A stretch of DNA of 64,000 nt from Phallusia mammillata (GCA_003260075.1 QLIY01000189.1:87845-151844); one strand, 5' to 3'; numbered from the stretch's first letter, positions 33,701 to 47,699 are shown. The notes: generated by a model from the letters alone, not told the origin. Numbers and translations: made by a program.

Positions 33701-36700
33701 CGCCGCAACCAGATTAATGGAGAGAACGATGGGCTTTCGAGCTTCGATTTCCTTTTGCAAAGTCTGAAATACATGTGTTTTTAATTATGCCTAAACGTTG
33801 AAAGTAAATGTAGAAAATTTATAAAAGTGACAAATACGTCCGTAAGTCTGTGATTCTCATAAGTGATTCCTCAGCATATAGGCTACACATTAATATTATT
33901 TAGAAGATTTTTTTTTCTTTAACTTTTACAAACGCTTCAGACTGTTGTTTTCCTGCGTTTTTACCTTGAGTTCTTTCACTTTTGTCTCAATTTTAGCCAC
34001 AGACTCGGTGGAAGGGAAAGATGTTGCGTCCAGCCATGCCAAGACGGCGTCGAGATCTTGCTCAAGCCTGGCGCGCTGTTTCTCTTTCTGATCTTGCTTG
34101 GTGGTCTCTTGCCGTCGTCTTTTAGGGGGTGCGGAGTCAACTACACAAAATCAAAAACATTTTCCAGTTAAACTTTGACCATAATTTTGTCTTCATTGGC
34201 GACTAAGGCAGATTTTTATCAAAGTAATTGAGACGTACTGCTACCTGCTGCATTGCTGTCCTCCGGTCTAGATCGGGTCGTTGCAGCTAAATTGCTTTTT
34301 AATGTTATCTGCGGACAAAGTAAAAATAAGGTTGGCTGGCTTGCTCAGCGATAAAATCATTTGTAGTGTTAGGATATATTTAAGGTTATATCATAACATA
34401 AAGCACAGCAAATTTTCTTACAGGTTCCGGTGACGATTTTTTCGAATCGGAATCCAGGTTGATTTTTTCAAGTTCGGTGTTTTCCTCGTCATACATGTCA
34501 GGTGACAAATCTACAAGTGTAAACATTTTAAAATCGCGCTAGCGTTTATTAAAAGTTGTCCAAGAAAACTTGCAACTGACCTGAAATCGACTCATCCCCT
34601 GTCAAGTCACCATCATCAAGTTTAGCATCAATCTCTGATTGGCTGATATCGTAATGGTCCCACTCTAATGACCCAATGCTGTGAGGTGATGTCCTACAAA
34701 TTAACAAAGGATTTTTGAGTTTGTGTGAATATGGTGACAATTATCTCTAAATCGCAGAATCTAAAACCAAATACTATTGCTTACCTGCCGTTACATTTAT
34801 CTCTTTTTGTCTTTGCCATGTTAGACGAACCACCAGTGGGGGTCGCCAGCAAGTCTCGGGTTGTGTTTTCCTCCGATTCTGAGTTGCTGACGTCACTGCC
34901 GTCAAGAAGACAGTTGGCAGTCCACCAAGAGAAGTCTTGAAGCTCGCTATCGTCGAAGAGGGACTGTTGGCAAGCTTCCATTTCGGTATCGTGCTGTGAA
35001 AAGAGCGGAAAATTCAAATGTTTTTGCAGTATAGTTCTCACATAATGGCTCTACTGATTGTAGTACATTAAACGCCAAAATCAAACCAAAGGCACTTAAT
35101 AAAGCATTGTTTCACTGATACCTAAAATAACTGTTTATCGTTGAAACGAAGCATTTTTCTTACCATCAACCGTAGAAGTCGATTGTGGTAGCGGTCCAAC
35201 CTTGAAATGACCTCCCAGCAATACTTGTGGAAGTCCTCCAGTTCTTCTTCAACCGCCACACAGTCATGCTCCTCGCTCTTCTCTATCAACAGGCGACCTT
35301 TTTGGTCCAATTCTCGAAGTAATGGAATTCGTTCCTCGATTTTTGCCTGAAAGAGCTGGAAAAAGCAAGCCAAGTGTTACAAAACTAACATTTTCTGACA
35401 AGTTGGTTAAAATCCGTATAACTAAACACTGAAATAATTTTAAAATGTTTTAATATTTGCACATTTCGTTTCATATTTGTGATGAATGCACCTATGGTTA
35501 ACACCTTGTTAGCAATTTTTTGATTTTCATTGAGGGAGTAAATTCTCACCGTGAGCAAAGTAAGCTGCTGCTGCACCTCATCCCTAATTACTTGACAACA
35601 AGACAAATTGTCTTCCATACTAACAGGTAAACCACCCTATGCCATGAAACCTAGAAACGACAACGTTATTAGCTACTGTCCCAAACTGCTGTCTAAAACC
35701 ACGTCCAACGATTGTAACCTATTTTTTATACCAATGCTTTTGTATTCGAACCGATACCAAAACGAAGTTAAAACAATACTTTTACTTCCAATAACTCCAC
35801 GTATAGCTGTTCTGTGACAACGCTGAAACCACTTGGACACATTTTGAATAGCCGCGATCAATACGCATCAGTTCACTATACAACACTCTAGTGAGCATAA
35901 CAAACACGCAAGCTGAAGTTTGTTCACCAACGGTTTAGGCAGAAACAGCGCGAACGGTACTTGATCTATCAGATCGCTAAATATTGCGGCTCACCGGCAC
36001 ACGTTCACTGGCGTACGTTTTAATGATCGCACACATTTTGCCACAACGCTAGCATTCCCAATTTGGCCTTGTGTTTGCCTTTCAGGTGTGTGTTGGCTCG
36101 GGAAAAAGGGCGCACGACCACCCTTAGTTCACGGCCCAATGACGTTTTATCAGATAAACAATGGCGCTGTTATATCTCCGGAGACGGTAACCACTGCTCA
36201 TCATGCTCCACAGCCTCTAATTCAGTCTCTCTCGGTATTGCGTGGAACCCTCAAAACTTTTTTGTAGGCTGTAGAGTTACCTTATGAGTTCGCTACCAAG
36301 GTAAACTGCCAATCTTTGGCCTTCTGCAAAACTCTGCATTGATGCTACAGATTAGGGGACAACCCCTTAATGCTAAGCAATACAGCGTAAGGTTACATAA
36401 ATAACACATACTGCAAGCTAAAACTCTCTACTGCATATGTTGTTTCGAATACGTTCAAAGCAAAACCAGATTTTTACAAAGAAACCACAACCATTGACGG
36501 ACGGGCTTTCAAAATACATTTGATATTTTCCAGAAACCTTTCGCTTAAACACTTTTTAGACACGGAAGTTGTTGAAACAATTGCACAGGCATTCGAGAAC
36601 TCCCTTTATAGCAATGCTGTATCCCGATAACATGCATGAACCATAGACTACTCACAAAGGCCGCAATTGGTCGTGTACATCTACACACATGGTGCTCCTG

Positions 36701-39700
36701 TGCTCAGTAAACATAGCCAATCACGTAGCACAGAGACAAACATGGAACAAGCATTGTTCGCTCCGTTTTCGCTATTGTTGAGGCCAAATTGAGGTTATTT
36801 GTTGCTTTGTAGACCTCAAACGATCACCCGTACGCGTGGAAAACCAGTAAGTTTTGCTGATGCCATTTAACTTCGGCAAGTGAATGATAAAACCTTGATA
36901 ATAATAGAATGCCTACATCTGGATAGCTAATGAGCAAATGACCTACAAAGCGAGATTTTGTATAGTGACCTGTCAAATAAGGCTGGTGAGCTGCTTAAAA
37001 CACGTAAAATCTAAAAGTTAAAAGGATCTAAGACAACACTGATTTTGGAAGCACGGTTATTGTTGCTTGTAAATCTTAATGCTGTAGGAGCATCGTGCAC
37101 ACAACAGCAGCAAAAGCACACACAAATTTACCGTTAGCAAACATATGCATGATCGGTAAACTAGCAGCAATACGATACAGCGGATCTGAGAACAGGAAAT
37201 GATAAGCTGAAACTTCAACCAACGAGCTTTTAAGCATCTTTCACTTTACTATGTACTGCACTGCAGTTCTTTCATAATCTGTACTGCTAGACACTTGCAA
37301 ATGACTACATATTGTGCGTTCCTTCTAGTGTTGTGTTGTTAGCGTAACGCCCAAAACACGACGAGCGCTTGTTTAAATTTGTTTGTATTGGAAGGGCAAC
37401 AAAACTGCACGGCGATATAAAGCCACAAAAGGACTGAACGACTGCACTACGCCTGGTCGGGAGTCTTGTCAAAACAAGTATGATGGTACTTCACCACGGG
37501 AAGCGCCCCATACTTGTCAATCAATCAACAAACCGAAACATGCTCAAATGATTTTCAAAAGCCTGATAAACATATTCACAACAAACTGCTGTCGACACAA
37601 CACAGACTGACTGCATACTACATCAGGCATCGAAAGAGTCATCAGCGTTTTTCACAACAGGAATTGACTTTTTCACAGGCTCTCCAGCACACAAATGCTA
37701 GGCGTCTATTTTAGGAATGCTACTATTTGTTTCCCATTACTCAACAAATTAATTTAACTGAATTCCACTTTTTTTTAAAAAAAGCTACATCTCATAACTC
37801 AACTTTCAACTATACCTACGAATAGGCAGATTTCACTTAACGAATCACAACAATAACAGTCGTTCCTCGAACAGCGTCACTAATGAAACTCAAGTAGGGG
37901 GTGATTACAAGTATTACAACTCCGACATAGAACGAAGCGCTCCGAGCTATCTTATTGAGGTTATGGCCGGTTTAAATCGGGACGGATGAGAGAGATAGGC
38001 AATTACTAATTGCTTGCGCGTGGTGAACCGATTAGGTTAACGGGCAACGTGGCTGTTTCATGTGCTGTACTGAGAGAAGTTTGAAAATAAACAACCGCCA
38101 AACATAATCGTTGCTAAGCAGCACTACATGAATGTAACCTGGTATGACCTTGGATAAACCGCACTTGCGCCTATCAAACGCATATTTGGGTCTTGTAACT
38201 ATATTTTTTTAACCTAACATAATTTCAAAACAGGTTTTACGAATGTTTACATTTAAAAAGCCAGCTATGGATTTCAGGGAGAAGGTTACCTAAAGCCAGT
38301 TTATCGCTGTGCATTTATTAGCGTATGAATGTTGGACAAAGATGTTTCCAAATCAGTGCGGGGGGGGGGTAACAGGTTTTACGAATGTTTACATTTAAAA
38401 AAACAGCTATGGATTTCAGGGAGAAGGTTACCTAAAGCCAGCTTATCGCTGTACATTTATTAGCGTATGAATGTTGGACAAAGATGTTTCCAAATCAGTG
38501 CGCTATAGTATTAATATCTATTCGATCAGTGTATCACTAAATTCCAAGTTCAAGTTACAAGGGCAAAGATGTATACTTTGGTCTTTGATCCTTACCTTAA
38601 CGTTTGACATTTTTTCCTCTAGGCTAGACTTCGGACTGAAGTGTTCGAGATTGGTGAGTTGCAAATCAGTTTCTGTTAGCCAGACTAAAAGAGCCTCTCT
38701 CTGTGCTTCGAAACTCTCTCTCCGCTCGATGGCGTACTTGAGTCGACGCAGAATACCACTTACTCGTCGTGAGAGGGCGTCCCAGCGCATGTTGCCATCG
38801 TGAACCTACATAAACAACAGTTTAGACTTGTTAGAAAAGAGTTTCAAAGATATGAAATAATACGATATAAACGGCAATGTCGCCATACAAGAAAACATCA
38901 AACTGATCCATTAATTAATGTCAGGACATTGTCGTTTGCATGAGGCGCCGGGCATAATTAAAAATCGCGTGATTTTCATTGTGATGATGCTTACGGATAT
39001 ATCCATGGAACTGCAAAAGTCACACAAGATTAATTTAAAGTTTTATTGCTTCGAAAAAAGTCTAAAAGATATGGGCATTGTTGCGGTGGTTAAAGTAAGA
39101 ATATTGCAAGCTACTCTGTTCGAATAAACAATATTGCGACAATTTCGGACTCACAAGTTGTTTAAGTTTGTTGCTTGTGTCTGTTCGATTTTCGCGCGCC
39201 AGTCTTCTGTATTGTTTGTTGATCAATTCCAACTGAGTCAAACCCTCGTGTACTTTTCTCTGGAAAGCCTAGAAGGTCGAAAGTTTGTTAGCTATTAAGC
39301 CTTGGTAGGCGCAATCTTTTTGAAATAGCGACTAGCAAAGATAAAATAGACTTTTATAACGCAAAAAACGGAAAAACTCACTTCGAATGTCCTAAGTTCT
39401 TCTCTTGCGACTTTGTACGCCACACATAACGTATTGGGATTTGCTGACGTCAATTCGCATTCATGAAGCCATTCACCAAAGCGAGCAAAGTCGGAGAGGA
39501 ATTTCTGCCACAACCTTTGTGTGTCCTCAATCCTGTAAATAAAAAAGCACGATGTACAGAAACGAATGTTTATGATTTTTTCTGTGCACAGTAAGCAAAC
39601 GTATTTGATTTGTACATTATTTTGCATTGGACCTACATTGCTTTTGTCATACACACGATATTAACTGACGAGGCCACTGCTTTTTGGCATTATTTCCTTG

Positions 39701-42700
39701 CTTTATTTCACCACACTACAACAAATTTACTTACTTCAATCTCCGTTCCATGGACAGAGCACAGATGTTTCTCCATCGTCTATCCAAACTCTTCGTGGCT
39801 TCCTCTATTGATTGACGTTCAGTTTCTGTGGCACAAGCATCTCCGTCGTGTAGGAGAACTTCGCAAAGATTAAGAACCGAGGCAACTCCAGTGCTGTGTT
39901 TCTCAATGTCCAGCTGAAGAGCCTGAAAAAAAGAAGCACATTAAAATACTTGTCAGGTTGGTTGCGATTGATCAAGGCTTGTATCTACGCATTCACGCGC
40001 GGAGGTTTGTAAGATTGTATTTGTATACTATTATTTTCATTAAACAAACAAAACTAGCTATACATAAACTAAATATATGTAATATCTATTGGATCCTAAA
40101 AGCAACCTCGTGGTCGATATCAGCTTGTTTTCTGCACTGACAAAATAAATCCATGATAACTTGATATTCCGGACTTCGCTTATATGGCTTTTTTTCAATA
40201 GGCTGAGGGGATTGCAGATCAGCCCGGGTAAGTGGCGTGTCGAACTCACGCCCTCTTGGTTTATGGCGACTGCAGTGAGTTGCTTCATGTAGCGCATCTT
40301 CATGGCTCCAGTCTTTTAGTTGGGTTGAGGTAAAAATATCTTCGTTACGATTGCAATAACTACACTGACAGTAACCGTCCTTCATGAAATCTGTCTCTTC
40401 GACGTAGGAATCAGTGAGGTCAAAACCACTGACATCACCCAGTTCGAAAACGTTGGAGAATGAAAGAAGGCCAGGCTCGTGTCCTGGTGTAGTCATTTGT
40501 GATGCGTAGCCAATGTTTGGAGTTTCAGGCGGTGGCAATTTCGGGGTTGTAGGCGTCTCAGTAAGGTTCCTAGTTGCTTCGATGTGTAAATTTGCAACCT
40601 GGTTTATACTGGTTGATTTAACGGAAGGGGGGGGGGCTTCAGGCGGTGGCAATTTCGGGGTTGTAGGCGTCTCAGTAAGATTCCTAGTTGCCTCGATGTG
40701 TAAATTTGCAACCTGGTTTATACTGGTTGATTTAACGGAACTTGATATGGTTTTATTGGTTTGTTCCATGGGCTTTTCTTGGTTAGAGTCAGATGGTATA
40801 TTTGTCCTGTCGCCCAGAACCGACATAACTTGCGCATGCGTGCTGTGAAACGAGTTGCTATGACGACCAAACGAAGTACCAAACGACATGGAACGATCCC
40901 GGCTCTTGTCGCGTTTCCGTTTGGGGTCGCCCTTTTTGATCACCGCAAAATACTCGGGACGGCCACTAGATGTTGATGTTGCGCTTGATGACGATTCACT
41001 GCAGCTGTCGCTTTCACTTGGATCAGCAGTTTTGCTTGCGTACTCGCACACTCCTTCCATGGGCTTTGCACAAGGCGCGTCAACAAAATCTGTTTTGTCC
41101 TTAGACTTTGCATAGGGCGAATCAAAATTCGGTTTTACTTTGTCTGCAGTCTCGTCCAGCAACAGGGGTGATAGAGTGGGGGGGGGGTCCAGATGTTGAT
41201 GTTGCGCTTGATGACGATTCACTGCAGCTGTCGCTTTCGCTTGGATCTGCAGTTTTGCCTTCGTACTCGCACACTCCTTCCATTGGCTTTGCACAAGGCG
41301 TGTCAACAAAATCTGTTTTGTCCTTAGACTTTGCATGGAGCGAATCAAAATCCGGTTTTACTTTGTCTGCAGTCTCGTCCAGCAACAGGGGTGATAGAGT
41401 GTAGTAAATATCTTGTTTTGAGGTGCAGTCTTTGCGCACTTCTGAACTGTTAGTTTGTGGATTACTACCATTTGGATAATCACTTTTTACAAGAGAACTG
41501 TTTCTTGCAATTTTCCCCGGTCTGTCGGCCTTTAGACGCGGTGTACCGTTATCCACAAGCGGGGAAACACCGCTCAATACATCTGTTTGTGTGAGACCTG
41601 ACGTACTCTTTGGTGTTTCAATCGCGTTTTTAGAGGAATTAGGGCTTTCAACCAAAGGCACTGTGTTTCTTTGCAAACGCAAACTCCGTCTAAAGTCTTT
41701 TGCAGGTGACCCCTTTGACCTTGAGTTTTCCGCTCGCATAGACGGCCGTCTGTGGAGGAAGAACTGTTTGTGCGAAATAGGCAATTCCTGTCGATCTGAT
41801 CTCGACGACTCATTCAACAAACTCTCGTTGTAACTCGAGTTCGGAGAGCGGGTATTGATCAAAGTGTTCATAACTGCCGTGACGTAAGTGCCTTTGTCAC
41901 GCTCCGGTGACTCGGTTGACACTTTAGGCTCGTCGAAATCGAGGTGACGCTTGATTGCACAAGGTGAATTTGGCGCCGATTCGGAGTAGAACAGTTGAGG
42001 TTTTTGACAATCATTGCATATCTTCAGTCTTGCGTTGGGTTCGTTGGCAAGCTCGCACGAGCCGTTCAATGCAACTTCAAGAGCATTGTGCAGCGATTCA
42101 ACGTATGCTGACTGTTTGGCGAAATATTCAGGACTAAACATGGCTATTATGATTGTATTAAGCAACACTGTCTGGCTATGCATAAAAGCACATTTACAAC
42201 TTATTAGTGTTGCTTCTAGTATCTTTAATGTAAGGCAATTAATTTAACTACTCACGGCAACCTTAAACACTCAAATGTTCATCTATTGCTACTTGATGCT
42301 GTGTAGACCTAAAGCTAGCACTTACCACAAACCTAACAATGACCAACTGATGCTACTAACACAAACGTGGTAAAAAGAAATGCGTATTGCAAACCATGCG
42401 CAATGACATTTTTTTCACTTAAATGGTGGGACAAAACTTGTGCTGCACTGTGCCTTGTCCCATTACTACTACATAAACAAAACCTCGCTGTCTGTCTCGA
42501 CGCATCCATGCATCACATAACGGAAATGACGTACCCGACGCATTTGCAGAGTAACTGCGACCAAAAATCTAAACCTCCTTGCCGCCTGATTTATGTCTGT
42601 GATAAAGCTACGTTAAAGCGAGAAAGTGGCGTGAAAACAGTCGCATTCTTTTGGCGATAGCTCAAGGCTATCAAGAGCCAAGGCAATATCCTTTCTTTCC

Positions 42701-45633
42701 TTCGAAGCACTCAAGGCCACAAGTGCGGATTTTCAAAGGAAATATGCGGCTGCAGCTGAAGTGTGCGCAGTGCCTGGATTTGCGTGATTAAAAGTCTCTT
42801 TCCACAAACTGGGACTAAGGTGTTGATTCTATTTGGACACACATGAAGACACGTAGTTCAAATTCGCAAAGACTTAGTCGTTATTAACATGATGCTTGAC
42901 GAGAAACCGAAAGGCCATCGTCAATTTGACTGAGGAAACAAAAGACAAATAACATCTAACAGCGCACACATACGAAACCTGCACCTAAACCAGATAGAGC
43001 TTCCTATACAATAGAGTTAATATGAACGGAAGTCGATGTCGTTATGCTGTTTAAAAGACCAAGCGTGATTTGACTGCTTGTTCAGCGATGGGCTGATCGT
43101 AATGTCACGTGGTTGATGACTGTGCAATGCAAAGTATACGCGCGCTCAACTAGTTATGACCAACGTGATTTCGTGTTCTTGTAAACCTCATTTTGCAACC
43201 ACGACCCACTGACTGCTAATCGATGACATGCGACCGAAATGTATGATTAGGCCTTGAAGCGTTCGTTGTTTGAAATAGCACATTTTGAGTGGTGTTTGCA
43301 AAATCAGTTGACATGCAGTCATATTTCAGCACTGTTATAATGCAGCACAATGACGGGTTAGCAAACACGACATAAAGCAGTGTAAATTTTGGGTCAGCCC
43401 TATCCCACTTACAAACCGATATACAAGTCCCATGGTGGTTACAAATGCACGAACTGCTTCACTACAGTGACTTACATCTCTCAAGGGACCATATAATTAA
43501 ATGTCTCAACCTATATATGACACTCGATTTTTTGACAAAAAGTTTTAACCACTAGTGATAAATGGTATAATGATCAGCTTGGAAAATACCAGTGATCACA
43601 GAGTTAACATTAGGGTGGGATATAGTTCAGATTACATATATGCGCGATTCGCTTATCAGTGATAGGTCAAACAATATGCATTCGCTACATAGGCAGCTGC
43701 AGGGTGTTAAAATTGTATCGAACCAAACCATAGGAGCTACCATTGCGGGTCAGACTGGAATTTAATTAATAAACAAACACTATAAGTGCTTGAAGGGCCT
43801 AACAAAATCACACAGTGGATAGAGCGCCTGTTTGGTTTCCCATCGGACCCCAGTTAAGACATGGAGCAAAACGCGCGTGTCTCTCAAGGGATTAAATCAC
43901 AGGCCACTGGCGTTGCGCAGGCCAGATATCAAGTGCTTGGTAATTAGGTCTGCAAAACAACAACGCAGCCAAGAAGTCGAAAGCTACTGGGCAGTTTTTG
44001 GAAGCGCAACTCTACACCACACCCCGCTGTTTGACCAAAACAAAATTCCTTGAGCATAAACGATATTTGAGAAAGAAGGAAAATTGCGGCGTATAAGCTA
44101 CTAACGTTATGTCCAGGTCCAAGCTGTCGCAGCAACTAAAGGCAAGCCATGTAACGTGGCAACAAACAAGGTTTTCCTACTTCACTTTTTACAGCGCCTT
44201 TAAATGAGAGACCAACAACTTGGTGTTGTGCTTTGCAACACACCGACCTGTACCCAACAGAGCGTGTTAGGGCGCGCAGTTTCACGTTTAAAATAACACA
44301 GAACGGCCAGTGGTCGAGTTGATCGTTGCAATCATTAGTCGTGCCCGTGCGCCAAGCCTAAACGATTTCAAACATTCAATGAGGATCGTGACAAATATAA
44401 ACTCGAAATATAACTTTACTGTAAGCATAGGCTTGGTCAGCAAGGGTTACATGTTTGCACAGTGCTCTAATTAAGACTTACATTTCGTTACCAGACAGAA
44501 TAACCACAATTTGGCTTAATTCGCTTTGTTTAGCGTGTTTTGTTATAGCGCAAAAGCGCCTTAGTGTAACTTAACTAAAAACGAAAAGCGATATGATTAA
44601 CACAAAAAGGAACGAGTTCTAACTTGTTGAGACTTTGTACACAGTGGCGACCTTCAAAGCTGTATCACAAGGTACATGTGCCGACCTTAGCCGGGTTATG
44701 TACAGCGATAATCTAGCCGCAATACCAAATTTAAACAAGCGAAAGCAGTAACAGACTGGCGATCAATACAACATAAAAATGAGCCTTGCTATACCTGTAA
44801 GCTATACTTAAGTCAAAGATGTAACTCGAGTCTAAACTATCTGTAACTCTGTATCTGAATCTTTAGACAAAATAAATATAACTGCGGTTTACAACATTAT
44901 AAAACACGACTGCCGGCATCGGCGTCTTCTCATGTGCTGTCCGCTATAGAGACTGGCGCCTTTTTCTCGCACCATCACTCCAGCAACGAACGTCTCGCGC
45001 CAAAAGCAGTTTTATCTTGCTTATCGCGCAACAGCAGGCAGTCGATAACTGTCAGCTTTTTCTTTTTGTTCGTCCGCTCTTGGCTCAAAACTAAACATGT
45101 CAAGTGCGAATGCATGCAACCAATTGAAACATTTGCTGTTTAGAATGCAACTAAACAGATAAGTTACAGTCTAACTGTGCTAAACCCTAAATAAAACATA
45201 CATTATTTGGGACAAAAAGTAGCCTATTATATATGAAAGATAACAACTGAAAGTTATAATCCGTTTTTTTGTTCGAGTGTACATCCGTTTTGCATCAACG
45301 TCTGTTAACTGGAAAAGTTGCTAATCGCATATCTTACTGAACTGCCCAAACAGTTTGAGTTGTTGTCACATCGGATAAGCCTAACATGATTTCAGTTAGC
45401 TTTTTATCCTACCTATTTACCAGTTAATCCTCACACCCGCTTACACAGCTAGACAGCAAAAAGCAATTACCTTTTGCTCTTTTAGCCTCGATCTCACATC
45501 GTCGTCTGAACAGTTTTGATGAACAACCGGTTCCGACAAGTTGCCCTCAATCAACTTGAGCCAATCGCGAAGGTCGGTCATGCTTGTATCGAGTTGAGCA
45601 ACGGCTGCTATCGTCTCTTTCAACTTTTTGCCT
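30180..45633 (-). CDS. SYNE: Nesprin (SYNE) C-terminal half: spectrin repeats, acidic linker and KASH domain
   Basis: Exons in transcript order: 45471-45633, 39735-39922, 39382-39532, 39155-39268, 38596-38805, 35164-35346, 34785-34993, 34581-34693, 34422-34510, 34245-34308, 33965-34140, 33569-33763, 33306-33488, 32963-33166, 32385-32483, 32096-32121, 30180-30753. Every junction keeps phase. The products are spectrin-type three-helix repeats interrupted by an acidic Ser/Asp/Glu-rich linker (exons 34785-34993 to 34245-34308) and a basic segment (PPKRRR). The last exon has a single transmembrane helix and a short lumenal tail ending PPPT. That is the KASH signature bound by SUN proteins across the outer nuclear membrane. 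Role by family: linking nucleus to actin, microtubule motors or other cytoskeleton. Two alternative 5' exons (42141, 35618) also join this chain. Confidence 0.92.
31383..31622. repeat. ~113-bp copy pair across a G run (probable artefact), in the last nesprin intron
   Basis: The sequence 31385-31497 recurs at 31510-31622 with two or three differences, separated by G at 31498-31507. The rest of the intron (30754-32095) holds nothing recognised. Confidence 0.85.
32096..32121 (-). CDS. SYNE: 26-nt microexon of nesprin
   Basis: Acceptor TTTCTTAG and donor CAG|GTTAGT enclose 26 nt (VDDSKTMH plus two bases). Exon 32385-32483 ends in phase 0, while the KASH exon needs two preceding bases. This microexon is the only piece I found that repairs the frame. 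It was deduced from phase and splice sites, not from homology. Confidence 0.6.
35550..35618 (-). CDS. SYNE: Alternative first coding exon of a short nesprin isoform
   Basis: ATG lies one base after a good acceptor (CCTGTTAG|T). The 23 codons (MEDNLSCCQV onward) end at CTCACG|GTGAG in phase 0 and join exon 35164-35346. The full-length chain (38596-38805 to 35164-35346) also joins in phase 0, and no upstream exon can enter this one in frame. That pattern fits an internal start used by a short isoform, as in vertebrate SYNE genes. A spliced-leader acceptor just before the ATG is another possibility in tunicates. Confidence 0.55.
35636..38595. other. Nesprin intron, candidate internal promoter region
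   Basis: No supported exon on either strand in 3 kb. It lies directly upstream of the internal ATG exon at 35618, so it is where a short-isoform promoter would be sought. A duplicated ~130-bp segment around the G run 38360-38369 is a probable assembly artefact. Confidence 0.4.
40107..42141 (-). CDS. SYNE: Large alternative nesprin exon (unique N-terminus, low-complexity linker), frame broken by assembly artefacts
   Basis: The frame starts at ATG 42141 (MFSPEYFAKQSAYVE), preceded by an acceptor-like CATAATAG, and runs through a Ser/Pro/Lys-rich disordered region. It ends QADIDHE|GTTGCT (40107) in phase 0, ready to join exon 39735-39922. The upstream rod exon 45471-45633 ends in phase 0 and cannot enter this exon in frame, so this is probably another alternative first exon. 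Two false duplications interrupt it: copies around G 40627-40636 (in frame by chance) and around G 41178-41187 (shifts the frame). With one copy of each the exon would be continuous. The donor is weak. No known domain is visible. Confidence 0.6.
40524..40740. repeat. 103-bp copy pair across a G run inside the large nesprin exon
   Basis: 40524-40626 and 40638-40740 differ at about two to four bases. G occupies 40627-40636. The frame happens to stay open and adds a spurious repeat of a Pro-rich peptide. Confidence 0.85.
40967..41400. repeat. ~210-bp copy pair across a G run inside the large nesprin exon
   Basis: The copies either side of G 41178-41187 differ by several single bases. The minus-strand frame changes at the G run, which shows that the two copies cannot both be real coding sequence in one transcript. 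Confidence 0.85.
42144..45470. other. Nesprin intron upstream of the large alternative exon
   Basis: No supported exon in 3.3 kb. It is the natural place for an internal promoter of the isoform starting at 42141. At about 43810-43850 (+) a string AGTGGATAGAGCG followed by CGGACCCCAG resembles the A and B boxes of a tRNA-derived SINE, but no full tRNA fold is evident. Confidence 0.35.
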
Positions 45634-47693
45634 CTGCAGTAAAATAAAAATGTAAAGTTGAAAACAGGTAAAATTCAAGAGGTAGTATGTAAGTTTGGGA
45701 TGAGTGATATGTCAAAAGCTTGGTACGTAAGGGTTGACCTACAGGTCGCGTCCAAACTAACCTTATTACACGTATAGGGCTGTCTTTACGATATAATTGG
45801 GCGCAACGTAACACAGGAAGACCCAAAATGTTTCGATCAATGCAGATTCCGACATTAGCAAGCTCGTGCCTGAATTATTTATCGCGCAATGTGGCCTGTT
45901 TTGAGTCATACATCATTAAATCAGAACAACACTGACTTCCGGTAAACCAGTTAATGGGGATACAGGAGCACAAAAGCATGGGATTTTTCCCTAATTTAGT
46001 CGTATCCAAACAGTGGACCATGGACAAGAAATTGAAGCAGAAATAAATGATTGGGGGCGAACCCGGCGAAGGTTTACACGAGTTTGTATTTTTTTGTGAC
46101 AAAAACAATTTGTTTTTACAATTTTTCTGACCTGCAAATTTTGACCACAAATATATAACATGTGAATACCAGAAACCCCAATCAGTGACCAATATTCCTT
46201 CACTATTGTTTAAGGACAGAAATTTATTACGAAAGCTTTAACCATTAGTACGGTTTATCCACTAAATTTGCACACACAACACGATTTATACCTACACAAT
46301 GCAAAACGTTACACAATGCAAAAGTAATGTCCTAAAAGATAGTCAGGTTTCCCGCGCAAATTTAAAACTGGATGCGCTCGTTTTGGAATTACGTAATTCG
46401 AACTGTAGTAACCTCGCATTGGAATTCTCAACCGCCGCGTCATACACGACTGAGTCACAAACAACAGCGTGTTCACATTGCCGTACAAGTTTTACACACA
46501 TCCGAAATCATGTACAGCATACTGCAAACATTTCCTTCACGTTACAACATAAACAAGTTGAACGATAGTTTGTATTTGTAAATACTTGTGTACCAGTCCT
46601 AGCAAAGAAAACGACTGAAATTTGCAACATATACATTGTTGTTTTATTGTAAACATACATTTGCAATAAAACTTTAGCCACTCACCTTATCAATAACAAT
46701 TGGATAGTTTTACCAAAATAGTCAACAAATTGTTAAGATTACAACAGTTTGAAGCCTAAAATTTCATCCACCTTCATAAACACAAGTTTCAGAATATTAA
46801 CGCACTTCGCCTCAGGGATTCTGCTAATCTTATCCTCTCCAAAAGTTTATCCAGACAAGGAATTTACACTTGTTGTGTAAACGTAGTAACCACAAATTCC
46901 TTTTAACCTGACATTGGCTGTTGCCTTTAGTTCAACGTGCCTTCAACTGATTGGCTGCTTTGACGACAAAAGCGACTTTTCGATTGAAATTTATGCGGTC
47001 AACCAGACGCAGTTTTTGAAAAAATTAAAACAAACTTGAATAAAAAGGTTTGATTAAAGTGACACACAACCCTATTTTGATCCTATGTTATAGTCACGGT
47101 TGCTAAAAACAGTATTGAACAAGCGTTTTGTTATGTACCTTAAATTTAGTTTAGGTTGTAAGATGCACTTCTTGACTGACTGCAAAATTTAGGTGTGTTA
47201 TACGTTGTAGACAAGCTGGTTGCCCTTAGACACGCATTACTTTTAAGTGTCCAGCCTCCGCGTGGCGTCGTAACGCTTTGCACGCCTTGTTAGACTTGTA
47301 TAGGTACTTGTTATACTTCCTGTGTAAACAGCCTCAACCATGTTCATTTAATTAGACATGTGTGAGGAAAAACAGCGTTTGATATCTGAGAGCAAGACAA
47401 AAACACACCCTTTGCTCCCGAGCGACACCAGTGGTCAATAATATGGACATGAGTTAAAAAAGGAATAATAAGGTTTAGTTGTTTCCTAAACGATTCGCAC
47501 ATTTTACAGATGTTGTTGAGTGTAGTTTGTTGCGAAAACAATAAGTGACAGTACGTACCAACTAAAGCTTATCAGTTGGAAGTTTTTGTGACAACTTATT
47601 TGATCGTAACGTCAAACACTTTTGTGTATATTTCACAAAATACGGTACAAAATCAGATACTCCTCTAAACTGACATTAAATGCACCTCCCATC

Positions 47694-47699
47694 TTTATT
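47694..47699 (-). terminator. Poly(A) signal of the METTL27-like gene
   Basis: AATAAA on the minus strand (TTTATT on the plus strand), about 120 bp downstream of the stop codon. Confidence 0.65.

Noticed and set aside
40524..40740. In-frame peptide repeat in the large nesprin exon
   Set aside because: The repeat is split by a G run and matches the assembly-artefact pattern, so it is not taken as a real protein repeat.
43805..43860. tRNA-like A and B boxes on the plus strand
   Set aside because: Spacing and stems do not form a complete tRNA; at most a SINE remnant.
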